Part shown: piece after piece, positions 17,494 through 26,505 of the stretch | Numbering within the stretch: position 1 is the first letter of the stretch | Layout of the letters: every line of letters begins with the position of its first letter | Assembly: GCA_018818165.1 (NCBI GenBank) | Contig: JAHISP010000085.1 | Coordinates: forward strand, 1-59,684 | Direction: 5' to 3' | DNA: 59,684 bases | Origin: Bacteroidota bacterium | GTDB lineage: Bacteria > Bacteroidota > Ignavibacteria > Ignavibacteriales > Melioribacteraceae | The notes under the pieces: model-generated | Database searches by the model: none | What the model was told of the DNA's origin: nothing | Seen by the model: only the letters and a program-made list of their open reading frames with translations | Program-made: the position numbers and the translations under genes

Positions 17494-18522
17494 ATGAGAA
17501 TGACTATATCCGATATTGCCAAGTTAGCAAATGTATCCAAGTCTGCAGTTTCAATTGTATTAAACAATAAAACTGGGGTTTCTGAAAAAACTCGTGCTAA
17601 AGTTCTTGAAACTATTAAAAAATACAATTATAATCCAAATCAATTAGCTCAATCACTGGCGTCAAAGGAAACGAAAAGTATTGGTCTTATTATTAAAGAA
17701 ATAGATAACCCTTATTTCTCAAAAGTAATGAAAGGTGTATTTGATGCTTGTTCGGAACTTGGTTATTCTGTTTTGGTGGGAACTTCTGAATTATCTACAG
17801 ATAAAGAATCGGAAATTGTTAATACATTATTGAGTAAAAGAGTAGATGGAATAATTATTTCACCACTTAAAAGTGGTGAATTAGATTTATCATATTTTTC
17901 AAATTTATTTAATGAAAATATTCCTTGGGTAGTTCTTGGAAAAACCAGTATTTTAGGAAATTATGTAGATATTGATAACATCAAAGCAGCATACGATGCA
18001 GTTACATATTTAATTAATCTAGGGCATAGGGAAATTGCTCATATTGCAGGCCCAAGTTATTCTGGTCATGGTTTAAAAAGACTTGAAGGGTACAAACAAG
18101 CTTTAAGTGATAACAATATTCCAATTAATAGTGATCTTATAATTCCAGTAGATCCGTATACTGCAAATGGATATTTGGCTGGTAAAGAACTATTATCACT
18201 AAAAGATCAAAACCCAACTGCTGTCTTCTGTTATAATGATCTTGTTGCAATTGGGCTAATTAATTCACTTACTGAAAATAATATTAAAGTTCCTGATGAT
18301 ATTTCTATAATAGGTTTTGATAATATTGATTTTAGTGAATACTTAAAGATACCTTTAACAACTGTTCATATGCCTGCTTATGAAATTGGAAAGGCTGCGG
18401 CAGTTTTGCTAATAAAGCAATTATCAAGTGGTTCTGTGCCGCTAAATGAAAGTGTAGTTTTAGAGCATAAAATTATTGAAAGAAATTCATGTTCAGCATT
18501 ACAAGATGTAATTAAAAAGTAA
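17494..18522 (+). CDS. LacI-family transcriptional regulator of the locus
   Basis: 342 residues. The N-terminal helix-turn-helix and hinge are canonical (MTISDIAKLANVSKSAVSIVLNNK, NPNQLAQSLASKETKSIGLI). The periplasmic-binding-protein-like effector domain spans about 60-335, with the family hallmarks 'DGIIISP', 'GHREIAHIAGP', 'FCYNDLVAIG' and 'DISIIGFDNI'. The start at 17494 is favoured by AAGG 13 bases upstream; the ATG at 17500 would give the more typical MTISDIAK end. It probably binds the ACTAAA-nCGn-TTTAGT sites at 8369, 12440 and 12524. No matching site is seen before its own gene. The effector is unknown; a sugar or inositol-derived product is likely. Confidence 0.92.
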   Translation: MRMTISDIAKLANVSKSAVSIVLNNKTGVSEKTRAKVLETIKKYNYNPNQLAQSLASKETKSIGLIIKEIDNPYFSKVMKGVFDACSELGYSVLVGTSELSTDKESEIVNTLLSKRVDGIIISPLKSGELDLSYFSNLFNENIPWVVLGKTSILGNYVDIDNIKAAYDAVTYLINLGHREIAHIAGPSYSGHGLKRLEGYKQALSDNNIPINSDLIIPVDPYTANGYLAGKELLSLKDQNPTAVFCYNDLVAIGLINSLTENNIKVPDDISIIGFDNIDFSEYLKIPLTTVHMPAYEIGKAAAVLLIKQLSSGSVPLNESVVLEHKIIERNSCSALQDVIKK

Positions 18523-18681
18523 ATTATTGGATACTATTGATATTTATTATTAGTTCAACTATGGTTAATTCCCAAGAGTTATTTTTACTAGAATAGCTCA
18601 AATCAATAAAAATTTTTGTATAAAAATAATATTTTCTGCTAACAGTGCAAGTTAAAATATTAGTATGGAGTTTCAAAATAC

Positions 18682-20238
18682 ATGCCGCAGAAAAATACAA
18701 TTATATCTTCAAATCAATTGATAGAAATATTATTAATTTTATCAATAATTGTCCTTACTGGTATAACATCCCTAGCTCAAAATAAAAACGAAGTTAATGT
18801 ACTTAGTTATGGTGCCGTTCCTGACGGAAAAACATTAAATCAAATATTTATTCAAAAAGCTATTGATGAAATTAATAATATTGGTGGTGGAAAAGTTATA
18901 ATTCCAAAAGGAAAATTTCTTAGTGGCAGTATTATTTTAAAAACTAACGTTGAACTATGCTTGGAAAAAGAAGCCGTTTTACTAGGAAGCACCAATCCAT
19001 ATAATTATTCAAGTATTGGCAGATGGAAAGCTTTAGTGCTCGCTGAAGGTCAAGATAATATTTCAATTACTGGCGATGGAATTATTGACGGACAAGGAAG
19101 AAAGTTAGCCCTAAATGCGGATAGTTTATTTTACGCAGGAAATTTAGACTCTACTTTTTATAACTTAAGAAGAAAACGTCCAAACGAATATATGCGACCC
19201 CAGCTTATTGAATTTGTTAATTGTTCAAACATAAAAGTTATTGGTGTAACAATTAAGGATGCTTCTAGTTGGGTTCAAAGTTATGAAAAATGTAAAAACT
19301 TAAAAATAGATAACATTACCGTAGATAGTGATGCTTATTGGAATAACGACGGAATTGATATTATTGATTGTAAGAATGTATCAATAACAAATTCATCTGT
19401 AAACTCTGCGGATGATGGAATTTGTTTAAAGTCAGAATATTCTGAAACCTTTAATGATAGTATTTATATAGCTAATTGTATAGTTCGTTCTAGTGCAAGC
19501 GCTATAAAGTTTGGAACATCTTCAAAGGGTGGCTTTAAAAATGTAAAAATTGAAAATATAAAAGTTTATGATACATTTCGTTCCGCTATAGCGTTGGAGT
19601 CTGTTGATGGTGGAATATTAGAAAATATAGAGGTTAATAATATTTTTGCAGTTAATACTGGTAATGCGATATTCATTAAACTTGGTCATAGAAATAAAGA
19701 TGGGAAAGTTGGAACGCTAAAAAATATTCATATAAGTAATATAAGAGTTCAAATACCATTTGAGACTCCAGATTTAGAATATGATATTCGTGGACCACAA
19801 CTGGGATTTTTCCATAATCCTTTTCCTGCTTCAATTACAGGAATGCCCGGATATTTTATTGAGAATGTTGTATTGGAGAATATAGATATAATTTATCCGG
19901 GAAGAGGAAACGATGGATTAGCAATAATTCCATTGAATAGACTTAATGACGTTCCAGAAAGTGAAAATGAATACCCTGAATTTCACATGTTTGGTGAATT
20001 ACCAGCATGGGCTTTTTATGTGCGTCATGTAAAAGGATTAAAAATGAAGAATATTAATGTTAGAGCTGAGAAACCTGATTATAGACCTGCATTTGTTTTT
20101 GATGATGTTTCTGATTTAACTCTAAATAAGATAGAAATAAATGAAGAGGCAAATAAGCATCAAATCATTTTGAATAATGTCAGTGATCAAGAAATTGATG
20201 AAAGAACATCTCAACAAATATTAGAGTTGAACAAATAA
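18682..20238 (+). CDS. Secreted GH28-like beta-helix glycosidase
   Basis: 518 residues. It has an N-terminal signal peptide or anchor (about 14-33, IEILLILSIIVLTGITSLAQ) and then a right-handed parallel beta-helix with polygalacturonase-family motifs: 'NVLSYGAVPDGKTLN' near the start, NNDGIDI (for NTD) and SADDGICLKS (for the DD pair). The usual GHG motif is replaced by AIKFGTSS, and RIK by RSAIALES. The acidic residues are therefore kept but the catalytic His region differs, which suggests a substrate other than ordinary pectin; uronic-acid-containing side chains are possible. The gap to the LacI gene is 159 bases. Confidence 0.75.
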   Translation: MPQKNTIISSNQLIEILLILSIIVLTGITSLAQNKNEVNVLSYGAVPDGKTLNQIFIQKAIDEINNIGGGKVIIPKGKFLSGSIILKTNVELCLEKEAVLLGSTNPYNYSSIGRWKALVLAEGQDNISITGDGIIDGQGRKLALNADSLFYAGNLDSTFYNLRRKRPNEYMRPQLIEFVNCSNIKVIGVTIKDASSWVQSYEKCKNLKIDNITVDSDAYWNNDGIDIIDCKNVSITNSSVNSADDGICLKSEYSETFNDSIYIANCIVRSSASAIKFGTSSKGGFKNVKIENIKVYDTFRSAIALESVDGGILENIEVNNIFAVNTGNAIFIKLGHRNKDGKVGTLKNIHISNIRVQIPFETPDLEYDIRGPQLGFFHNPFPASITGMPGYFIENVVLENIDIIYPGRGNDGLAIIPLNRLNDVPESENEYPEFHMFGELPAWAFYVRHVKGLKMKNINVRAEKPDYRPAFVFDDVSDLTLNKIEINEEANKHQIILNNVSDQEIDERTSQQILELNK

Positions 20239-20277
20239 AAAGCAACCAATAAAAAAAATATAAAAAATATAGAATTG

Positions 20278-21393
20278 ATGATCATCGAATTTCAAAAATA
20301 TTGTAAAGTAATTATTATTAGCACATTGGCTTTGTTAGTGGTTGGTTGCGCTAATCAAAAAGAATACTCCAATTTACGATTGAATGAAATTCAAATCATA
20401 GGCAGTCACAACAGTTACAAAATTGCAATTGAAAAAGAATTATGGAATATTATTTTTCAAAAAGATTCGAGTCTTGCTTATTCTCTTCAATATGAACATC
20501 CTTCAATTTCTGAACAGCTAAATTTAGGATTGCGAAATTTAGAGATAGATTTATTTTATGATCCTAAAGGGGGAAAGTACAGCCATCCACATGGATTGGA
20601 ATTATTAAAATCGCTAAATAACGAAGTTATATCTTTCGATGAAAGTGGTGAATTAAAAACTCCAGGTTTGAAAATATTTCACATCCAAGATATTGATTTT
20701 CGCAGCCATAACCTTTTATTCAAAAATTGTTTGGAAGAATTAAAAAAGTGGTCTGAACATAATAGTGGTCATCTTCCCGTTATTATTACTGTTAATGCTA
20801 AGGATCATATTATAAATGAGCCTAATATAAGGGTTTCTCTGCCATTCACAAAAAATGCTCTTGATAGTATAGATATTGAAATAAAATCGGTTTTCGCTGA
20901 ATCAAAACTTATTACACCTAAATTAATTCAAGGAAAGTTTTCAACATTGGAAGAAGCAGTATTAAAAAACGGATGGCCAATAATTGATACCATTCGTGGT
21001 CGTTTCTTATTTGTTCTTGATGAAACGGGAGCGAAATTAAAAAACTATTTAAACCCTGATAGTAATTTAATTGACAAGGTGATGTTTATTAATTCTGAAG
21101 AAGGAAATCCTACAGCGGCTTTCAGAATTATTAATGATCCTGAAAAGAACGAAGACTATATAAAAAGCCTTGTAAAAAAAGGGTATATGGTTAGAACCCG
21201 CGCCGACGCTGATACGCGTGAAGCAAGGGAAGATAATTATTCAAGATTTGAAAAAGCAATAAGCAGCGGTGCTCAAGTAATTACAACCGATTATTATCTG
21301 CCATCAAAGTTGTTCAAATCAAATTACAAAATAATTTTTGGAAATGGGAAGTATGTCAAAATTAATTCTCAATTAGTGAGTGGTTCAGAATGA
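20278..21393 (+). CDS. Ca2+-dependent PI-phospholipase C-like lipoprotein
   Basis: About 371 residues from the ATG at 20278 (a TTG directly before it is also open). The lipoprotein signal 'IIISTLALLVVGC' precedes the domain. The PLC-barrel hallmarks are clear: IIGSHNSYK (first catalytic His), GLRNLEIDLFYDP (metal-binding Glu/Asp) and IFHIQDIDFRSHN (second His), with 'YSHPHG' between, as in the Ca2+-dependent phosphoinositide phospholipase C family. Such enzymes cut the phosphodiester of inositol phospholipids. The stop overlaps the GH92 start by 4 bases (ATGA), and inositol catabolism genes follow, so inositol-containing lipids or glycans are the probable substrate. Activity on GPI or glycosyl-inositol-phosphoceramide is inference. 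Confidence 0.75.
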   Translation: MIIEFQKYCKVIIISTLALLVVGCANQKEYSNLRLNEIQIIGSHNSYKIAIEKELWNIIFQKDSSLAYSLQYEHPSISEQLNLGLRNLEIDLFYDPKGGKYSHPHGLELLKSLNNEVISFDESGELKTPGLKIFHIQDIDFRSHNLLFKNCLEELKKWSEHNSGHLPVIITVNAKDHIINEPNIRVSLPFTKNALDSIDIEIKSVFAESKLITPKLIQGKFSTLEEAVLKNGWPIIDTIRGRFLFVLDETGAKLKNYLNPDSNLIDKVMFINSEEGNPTAAFRIINDPEKNEDYIKSLVKKGYMVRTRADADTREAREDNYSRFEKAISSGAQVITTDYYLPSKLFKSNYKIIFGNGKYVKINSQLVSGSE

Positions 21394-23630
21394 GTAAGGG
21401 ATTAAAGATATTTGCAATATTTTTATTTGCGTCCATAATTTACGGACAGAGTATTTCTGAAAAAGATTCTTCTTTGGTCAATTATGTAAATCCGCTTATT
21501 GGCACAGCTCCTTCCAGAACTATCAGTTCAATTAAACATGGTGAGGGAACTGAAAATAACGCACAAGTAATTCCTTCTGTTACTATGCCTTTTGGAATGA
21601 CTAATTGGACAGCCCAAACGCGAAATGTAGAAACTAAATGTGTTGCTCCATACTATTATGCCGATTCATTAATCACTGGATTTAGAGGTTCGCACTGGCT
21701 TAGCGGGTCTTGCACACAGGATTATGGTAGTTTTACAGTAATGCCAATATCTGGTAATTTAAATTATCTGCCAGAAAAAAGAGGATCACATTACTCACAT
21801 CAGAATGAAGTTTCAACACCTTACTATTACAAAGTCGGTTTAAAAAATTATAATGTTGATTGTGAAATTACAGCAACAACAAGAGCGGGCTTTATGAGAT
21901 TCACTTTTAATGATAGTGAAAATAAGTACATTATTATAGAGCCTAACAGCGATGAAAATGAAGGTTATATAAAAATACTTCCGGAAACTCAAGAGATTGT
22001 TGGTTATAATCCAGTTCATAGAATTTATCAAGGATGGGGAGATAGAGCTGGATTTAGTGGTTATTTTGTCGCAAAATTTGATCAACCATTTGAAGTTTAT
22101 GGTGTGTATGAAAATTACCAACTTTTTGATAAAGCAACAGAAATTTCAAATAGAGAAAAAATTGGTGCATATATAGGCTTCTTAAGTAATTCATCAAAAG
22201 TAATTAAAATTAAAATAGGCACTTCATTTGTTAGTTTAGAAAATGCACGAGAAAATTTGAATAAAGAAATAGGTAATAAAAATTTTGATGAAATAAAAAA
22301 TGAATTAAAAGAAATTTGGAATAAGCAATTATTAAAAGTTAAAATCAAGTCCTCATCTAATAACGATAAAGTTAAATTCTATACATCAATTTATCATTCA
22401 TTTCAACATCCAAGAATTTATAGTGATTTGAACGGTGAGTATCCTTCTTTTAATGGGGGCACCGAAATAAAGAAAGCATCACCTAATAATTATTATTCTG
22501 ATTTTTCTGTATGGGATACATATCGCGCGCTTCATCCTTTGTTTAACATTATTATGCCCGATAAAAGTAATGAAATGATTAAATCATTATTATCCATGGC
22601 AGAGCAGGGGGGATGGTTACCAATTTTCCCTTGTTGGAATAGTTATACTTCTGCAATGATTGGGGATCATGTTATTTCAATAATTGCAGATGGTTATGTC
22701 AAGGGTGTAGTTGATCTCACTGAAAAGGAATATTTTTATTTAAAACAAAATGCAACAAAGTCTCCCGAAAACTTAAGTGATTATATAGATGGCAAAGGTA
22801 GACGAGCGCTTCAATCATATTTAAATTATGGTTACATTCCACTTGAAGATAGTGTAAAGGAATCTTTCCATCAACAAGAGCAAGTCTCTCGTACTCTTGA
22901 ATATGCTTACGATGATTTTACATTAAGCCAAATCTCAAAAAAAATGGGGTATGCAGAAGACTATGAAAATTTCTTCAATCGTTCAAAAAATTATAGAAAT
23001 GTTTTTGATTCAAGTGTAAAAAGTGTTCGGGGTAAATTTAAAAATGGAGCTTTTACAGATGAATTTTTAAAAGATAAAAGAATGCCCTATATAACTGAAG
23101 GAACTCCTTGGCAATATACTTGGTATGTGCCACAGGATGTTAATGGCTTAATAAATTTAATGGGTGGAATAGATGAATTTAATAAGGAGCTTGATAAATT
23201 TTTTGAAACCAATAACTATTGGCACGGAAATGAGCCTGGTCATCAAATACCTTTTTTATATACATACAGCGGGCAACCATCAAAAACAAATAAAATTGTT
23301 TCTAAAATTTTAGCGGAGGAATACAGTGCTGAACCAGGTGGTTTAAGTGGTAATGATGACTCTGGACAAATGTCTGCTTGGTATATTTTTGCTACATTGG
23401 GTTTCTATCCAGTTTGTCCTGGATCAACAGAGTATGCAGTATTTTTACCTGCTTTTGAAGAAAGTACACTTAACGTTGGTGATGGCAAGACTTTCATAAT
23501 AAAAGCTAATGGATTGCAATCAAAAAATAAAGTAAAAACAATTTTATTAAATAATAAAGTTTTAGAAAAGAATATAATAAACCATTCTGATATCACTAAT
23601 GGTGGTACTCTAGAATTTGTTTTGGAATAA
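21390..23630 (+). CDS. GH92 alpha-mannosidase (first copy)
   Basis: 746 residues, the normal GH92 length. It has a signal peptide (about 1-19, ending IIYGQ). The N-terminal beta-sandwich starts at 'LVNYVNPLIGT', followed by the alpha/alpha barrel with 'FSVWDTYRALHPL', the acid region TEGTPWQYTWYVPQD (about 569-583), HGNEPGHQIPFLYTY, and the paired Asp in GNDDSGQMSAWY (about 654). GH92 enzymes are Ca2+-dependent exo-alpha-mannosidases acting on N-glycan and related mannosides. It is translationally coupled to the phospholipase C-like gene and ends 5 bases before iolJ. It differs clearly from the second copy at 38665 and so may have a different linkage preference. Confidence 0.9.
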   Translation: MSKGLKIFAIFLFASIIYGQSISEKDSSLVNYVNPLIGTAPSRTISSIKHGEGTENNAQVIPSVTMPFGMTNWTAQTRNVETKCVAPYYYADSLITGFRGSHWLSGSCTQDYGSFTVMPISGNLNYLPEKRGSHYSHQNEVSTPYYYKVGLKNYNVDCEITATTRAGFMRFTFNDSENKYIIIEPNSDENEGYIKILPETQEIVGYNPVHRIYQGWGDRAGFSGYFVAKFDQPFEVYGVYENYQLFDKATEISNREKIGAYIGFLSNSSKVIKIKIGTSFVSLENARENLNKEIGNKNFDEIKNELKEIWNKQLLKVKIKSSSNNDKVKFYTSIYHSFQHPRIYSDLNGEYPSFNGGTEIKKASPNNYYSDFSVWDTYRALHPLFNIIMPDKSNEMIKSLLSMAEQGGWLPIFPCWNSYTSAMIGDHVISIIADGYVKGVVDLTEKEYFYLKQNATKSPENLSDYIDGKGRRALQSYLNYGYIPLEDSVKESFHQQEQVSRTLEYAYDDFTLSQISKKMGYAEDYENFFNRSKNYRNVFDSSVKSVRGKFKNGAFTDEFLKDKRMPYITEGTPWQYTWYVPQDVNGLINLMGGIDEFNKELDKFFETNNYWHGNEPGHQIPFLYTYSGQPSKTNKIVSKILAEEYSAEPGGLSGNDDSGQMSAWYIFATLGFYPVCPGSTEYAVFLPAFEESTLNVGDGKTFIIKANGLQSKNKVKTILLNNKVLEKNIINHSDITNGGTLEFVLE

Positions 23631-23635
23631 AATAT

Positions 23636-24586
23636 ATGAAAACACCTATCATAAATTTATTTGAAAAGTATTATGGAATTTATGGAATTCCAGCTTTTAA
23701 TGTCTTTACTGCGGAACAAATTAAAGGCATATTCCAAGGTGCGCAAGAAGCTAGTTTACCAATAATAATAGCAATAACTCCTGTTGCAAGAAATTATATG
23801 TCCCACAATCTTTTGGAAGGCATGATAAAAGCAGCCTCAAATTTATTCCCAACAGTCGAGTTTTCAGTTCATCTCGATCATGGAAATTATGAACATTGCC
23901 TAAGTGCAATAGAAAGTGGTTTTTATGATTCTGTAATGATTGATGCCTCGCATGAAGATTTTGACAAAAATATTTCAATTACCTCAGAGATTGTAAAAAG
24001 GGCACATGATAAAGGAATTGCTGTTGAAGCAGAACTCGGTGTTTTAAGCGGAGTTGAAGATGATATTAGTGTTTCAGAATTAAATTCGAGATTTACAAAT
24101 CCTAATCAAGTTAAAGAATTTGTTGATAAAACTAATTGTGACTCCTTGGCGGTTGCAATTGGTACAAGCCATGGTGCTTACAAAATGAAGAATATTGCTG
24201 GATTACAGTTGGATATCCTAAAACAGATTCAAGACTTATTGGGAAAATATCCTATTGTTTTACATGGTGCTTCAAATGTTCCTATGGATGAGGTTATAAG
24301 AATTAACAAAAATGGTGGAAATTTAGAGGCTAATGCTAAGGGAATTAATATTGATGAAATAAGAAAAGCAATCCAGTTAGGTGTATGTAAAATTAACATT
24401 GCTACAGACCTTAGGTTAATTTGGACTAGAGTGCATAGAGAATTTTTTAATGAATCACCTGAACTATTTGATCCTATTATACCAGGTAAAAAATATATTA
24501 ATGAATTAGAGAGTTTTGTCGCAGCAAAGTGCCAATCATTTTGTTTAGATAAAGACATACATGAAATTTTAATAAATGAAAAATAA
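23636..24586 (+). CDS. iolJ: Class II aldolase, IolJ-type
   Basis: 316 residues. The class II fructose-bisphosphate aldolase motifs are present: HLDHGNYEHC (zinc His), EAELGVLSGVEDD, VAIGTSHGAYK, LHGASNVP and KINIATDLR. In this setting, with iolB, iolC and iolD following, the likely reaction is cleavage of 5-dehydro-2-deoxygluconate 6-phosphate to DHAP and malonate semialdehyde. It starts 5 bases after the GH92 stop, so the two are probably co-transcribed. It is cytoplasmic (no signal peptide). Confidence 0.85.
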   Translation: MKTPIINLFEKYYGIYGIPAFNVFTAEQIKGIFQGAQEASLPIIIAITPVARNYMSHNLLEGMIKAASNLFPTVEFSVHLDHGNYEHCLSAIESGFYDSVMIDASHEDFDKNISITSEIVKRAHDKGIAVEAELGVLSGVEDDISVSELNSRFTNPNQVKEFVDKTNCDSLAVAIGTSHGAYKMKNIAGLQLDILKQIQDLLGKYPIVLHGASNVPMDEVIRINKNGGNLEANAKGINIDEIRKAIQLGVCKINIATDLRLIWTRVHREFFNESPELFDPIIPGKKYINELESFVAAKCQSFCLDKDIHEILINEK

Positions 24587-24599
24587 ATAGTGAGAAGTA

Positions 24600-25493
24600 A
24601 TGAATATTGATTCGAAATGTAAATTACTAGTTCATCCTAAAGTTGATGAAAATGGTACATATCATAATATTACATCCGAAGAAATTGGTTGGAAAGCTCT
24701 CAATTTTGGGGCTAAAGTTTTAAAGGCAGGAGATAGCTGGAAACACAATACTGGAGAGGATGAAATGTGCATAGTTCTGCTCGGAGGAAAATTTTCTCTT
24801 TCATCAAAATGGGGTGAGTGGGTAACAGAGAATTCCAGAAAAGATGTTTTCAGCGGATTGCCGCATGCAGCATATCTGCCGCCAAATACAGAGTTCACGC
24901 TTACTGCTCTTAGTGAAACAGTTGATTTTGCTTTTGGTTATACAAAAGGTGAAAATAGATTTGACGGGTATTTTATTACTCCACAAAAAGTTAATGATTA
25001 TGGAATTGAATTTAGAGGCGGGGATAATGCCTCTCGTCAAATAAATTCAATTTTGCCTCCAGGTGCTGCATGCAGTAAGCTTGTTTGTGTTGAAGTATAC
25101 ACTCCTTCAGGTAATTGGAGTTCATTTCCTGCACACAAACATGACGAAAGGAAAGTTGATGAAGAAGGTAAATTATTAGAGGTAGAATTAGAAGAAATAT
25201 ATTTTTATAAATTTAATAAACCACAAGGTTTCGCACTTCAGAAAGTTTATACTGATAACAGAGACTTAGATGAAGTTGCAGAACCACACAATAATGATGC
25301 GGTATTAATTCCTAAAGGATATCATCCAGTATCTGCTGGACATGGTTATCATACATACTACTTAAACTTTTTAGCTGGTTCTGATCAATCATTAGCAAAT
25401 ACGGATGATCCGGATCATAAATGGATTTACGGAACTTGGAAAACAATGGATAACAGACTTCCTTTAGTAACTTTGGAAATGAACAATGAATAA
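24600..25493 (+). CDS. iolB: 5-deoxy-glucuronate isomerase IolB
   Basis: 297 residues, a little longer than usual IolB (about 270). It is a bicupin with 'NWSSFPAHKHDERK' and 'IPKGYHPVSAGHGYHTYYLNFLAG', which carry the metal-binding His/Glu set of the KduI/IolB family. It converts 5-deoxy-glucuronate to 2-deoxy-5-keto-gluconate, the substrate of IolC, which is the next gene and overlaps it by 8 bases. AGAAGTAATG gives a modest ribosome site. Confidence 0.9.
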   Translation: MNIDSKCKLLVHPKVDENGTYHNITSEEIGWKALNFGAKVLKAGDSWKHNTGEDEMCIVLLGGKFSLSSKWGEWVTENSRKDVFSGLPHAAYLPPNTEFTLTALSETVDFAFGYTKGENRFDGYFITPQKVNDYGIEFRGGDNASRQINSILPPGAACSKLVCVEVYTPSGNWSSFPAHKHDERKVDEEGKLLEVELEEIYFYKFNKPQGFALQKVYTDNRDLDEVAEPHNNDAVLIPKGYHPVSAGHGYHTYYLNFLAGSDQSLANTDDPDHKWIYGTWKTMDNRLPLVTLEMNNE

Positions 25494-26505
25494 TTCAGAA
25501 ACAAAATATGACGTTTACACGTATGGTCGTTCTTCAATAGATTTGTACAGCAATAACATTGGCAGCCCTTTTGAAGAAATTAAAGAATTTGGAGCTTTCG
25601 TTGGAGGCTCCCCACTAAATATTGCAGTTGGAGCTAGAAGGCTTGGACTAAAATCTGCTCTTCTTTCCGCAGTAGGAAATGATATGGTTGGAAAATTTCT
25701 ATTAAATTTTCTAAAGAAAGAAGATGTAGAAACTAAGTTTATTCCAACTAAAGATGGAGCAAGAACTAGTGCTGTAATCTTAGGTATTGAACCACCTGAT
25801 AATTTCCCTCTGGTGTATTATAGAGATAACTGCGCAGATTCCAAATTTAACATTGATGATGTTATCAAAGCCAATATTGCAAATACAAGATTAATAGAAT
25901 TTTCTGCTACAGCTCTTAACATTGAACCATCACGTTCAGCGGCATTTTTTGCTGCAGAGCAAGCTCGTGATAACAACGTACCGATTCTAATTGATTTAGA
26001 TTTTAGAGCAGATCAATGGCATGATCCTAGAGCATTTGGTGTAACAACAAGAGCTTTCCTAAATTATGCAACACTTGCAATTGGAACCGAAGAAGAAATA
26101 TTAGCCACAATGCTTAAAGATCCATCGCAAATTAGTATTAAAAATCAACAAATATCTGCCCCAGAAATTACTGGCAATGTTGAAGATGCAATTCAACAAA
26201 TCTTAAAAACAGGAGTGGAAATACTTGTAGTTAAAAGAGGTGATAAAGGATCATCATATTATTTACAAGATGGAATAAGAGTTGATGTTCCAGGCTTTCC
26301 TGTTGAAGTTGTAAATATACTTGGTGCAGGAGATGCTTTTGCGGCTGGTTTTATATTTGGATTCTTAAATGGTTGGGATTGGTTTAAATGTTGCCGAATG
26401 GCAAACGCCTGTGGAGCAATTTTAGTTACCAAACATGGTTGCGCAAACTTTAATCCAACATATGATGAAGTGATGGAATTAATAGAAAAAAATGGAGGCT
26501 TTTAG
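25486..26505 (+). CDS. iolC: 5-dehydro-2-deoxygluconokinase IolC
   Basis: 339 residues, PfkB-family kinase. N-terminal 'GGSPLNIAVGARRLG' is the first PfkB signature. 'NILGAGDAFAAGFIFG' near residue 280 holds the catalytic Asp and anion hole of the second. It phosphorylates 2-deoxy-5-keto-gluconate. The start lies inside the end of iolB, and the stop shares one base with the GTG start of iolD, so the three are tightly coupled. Confidence 0.92.
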   Translation: MNNSETKYDVYTYGRSSIDLYSNNIGSPFEEIKEFGAFVGGSPLNIAVGARRLGLKSALLSAVGNDMVGKFLLNFLKKEDVETKFIPTKDGARTSAVILGIEPPDNFPLVYYRDNCADSKFNIDDVIKANIANTRLIEFSATALNIEPSRSAAFFAAEQARDNNVPILIDLDFRADQWHDPRAFGVTTRAFLNYATLAIGTEEEILATMLKDPSQISIKNQQISAPEITGNVEDAIQQILKTGVEILVVKRGDKGSSYYLQDGIRVDVPGFPVEVVNILGAGDAFAAGFIFGFLNGWDWFKCCRMANACGAILVTKHGCANFNPTYDEVMELIEKNGGF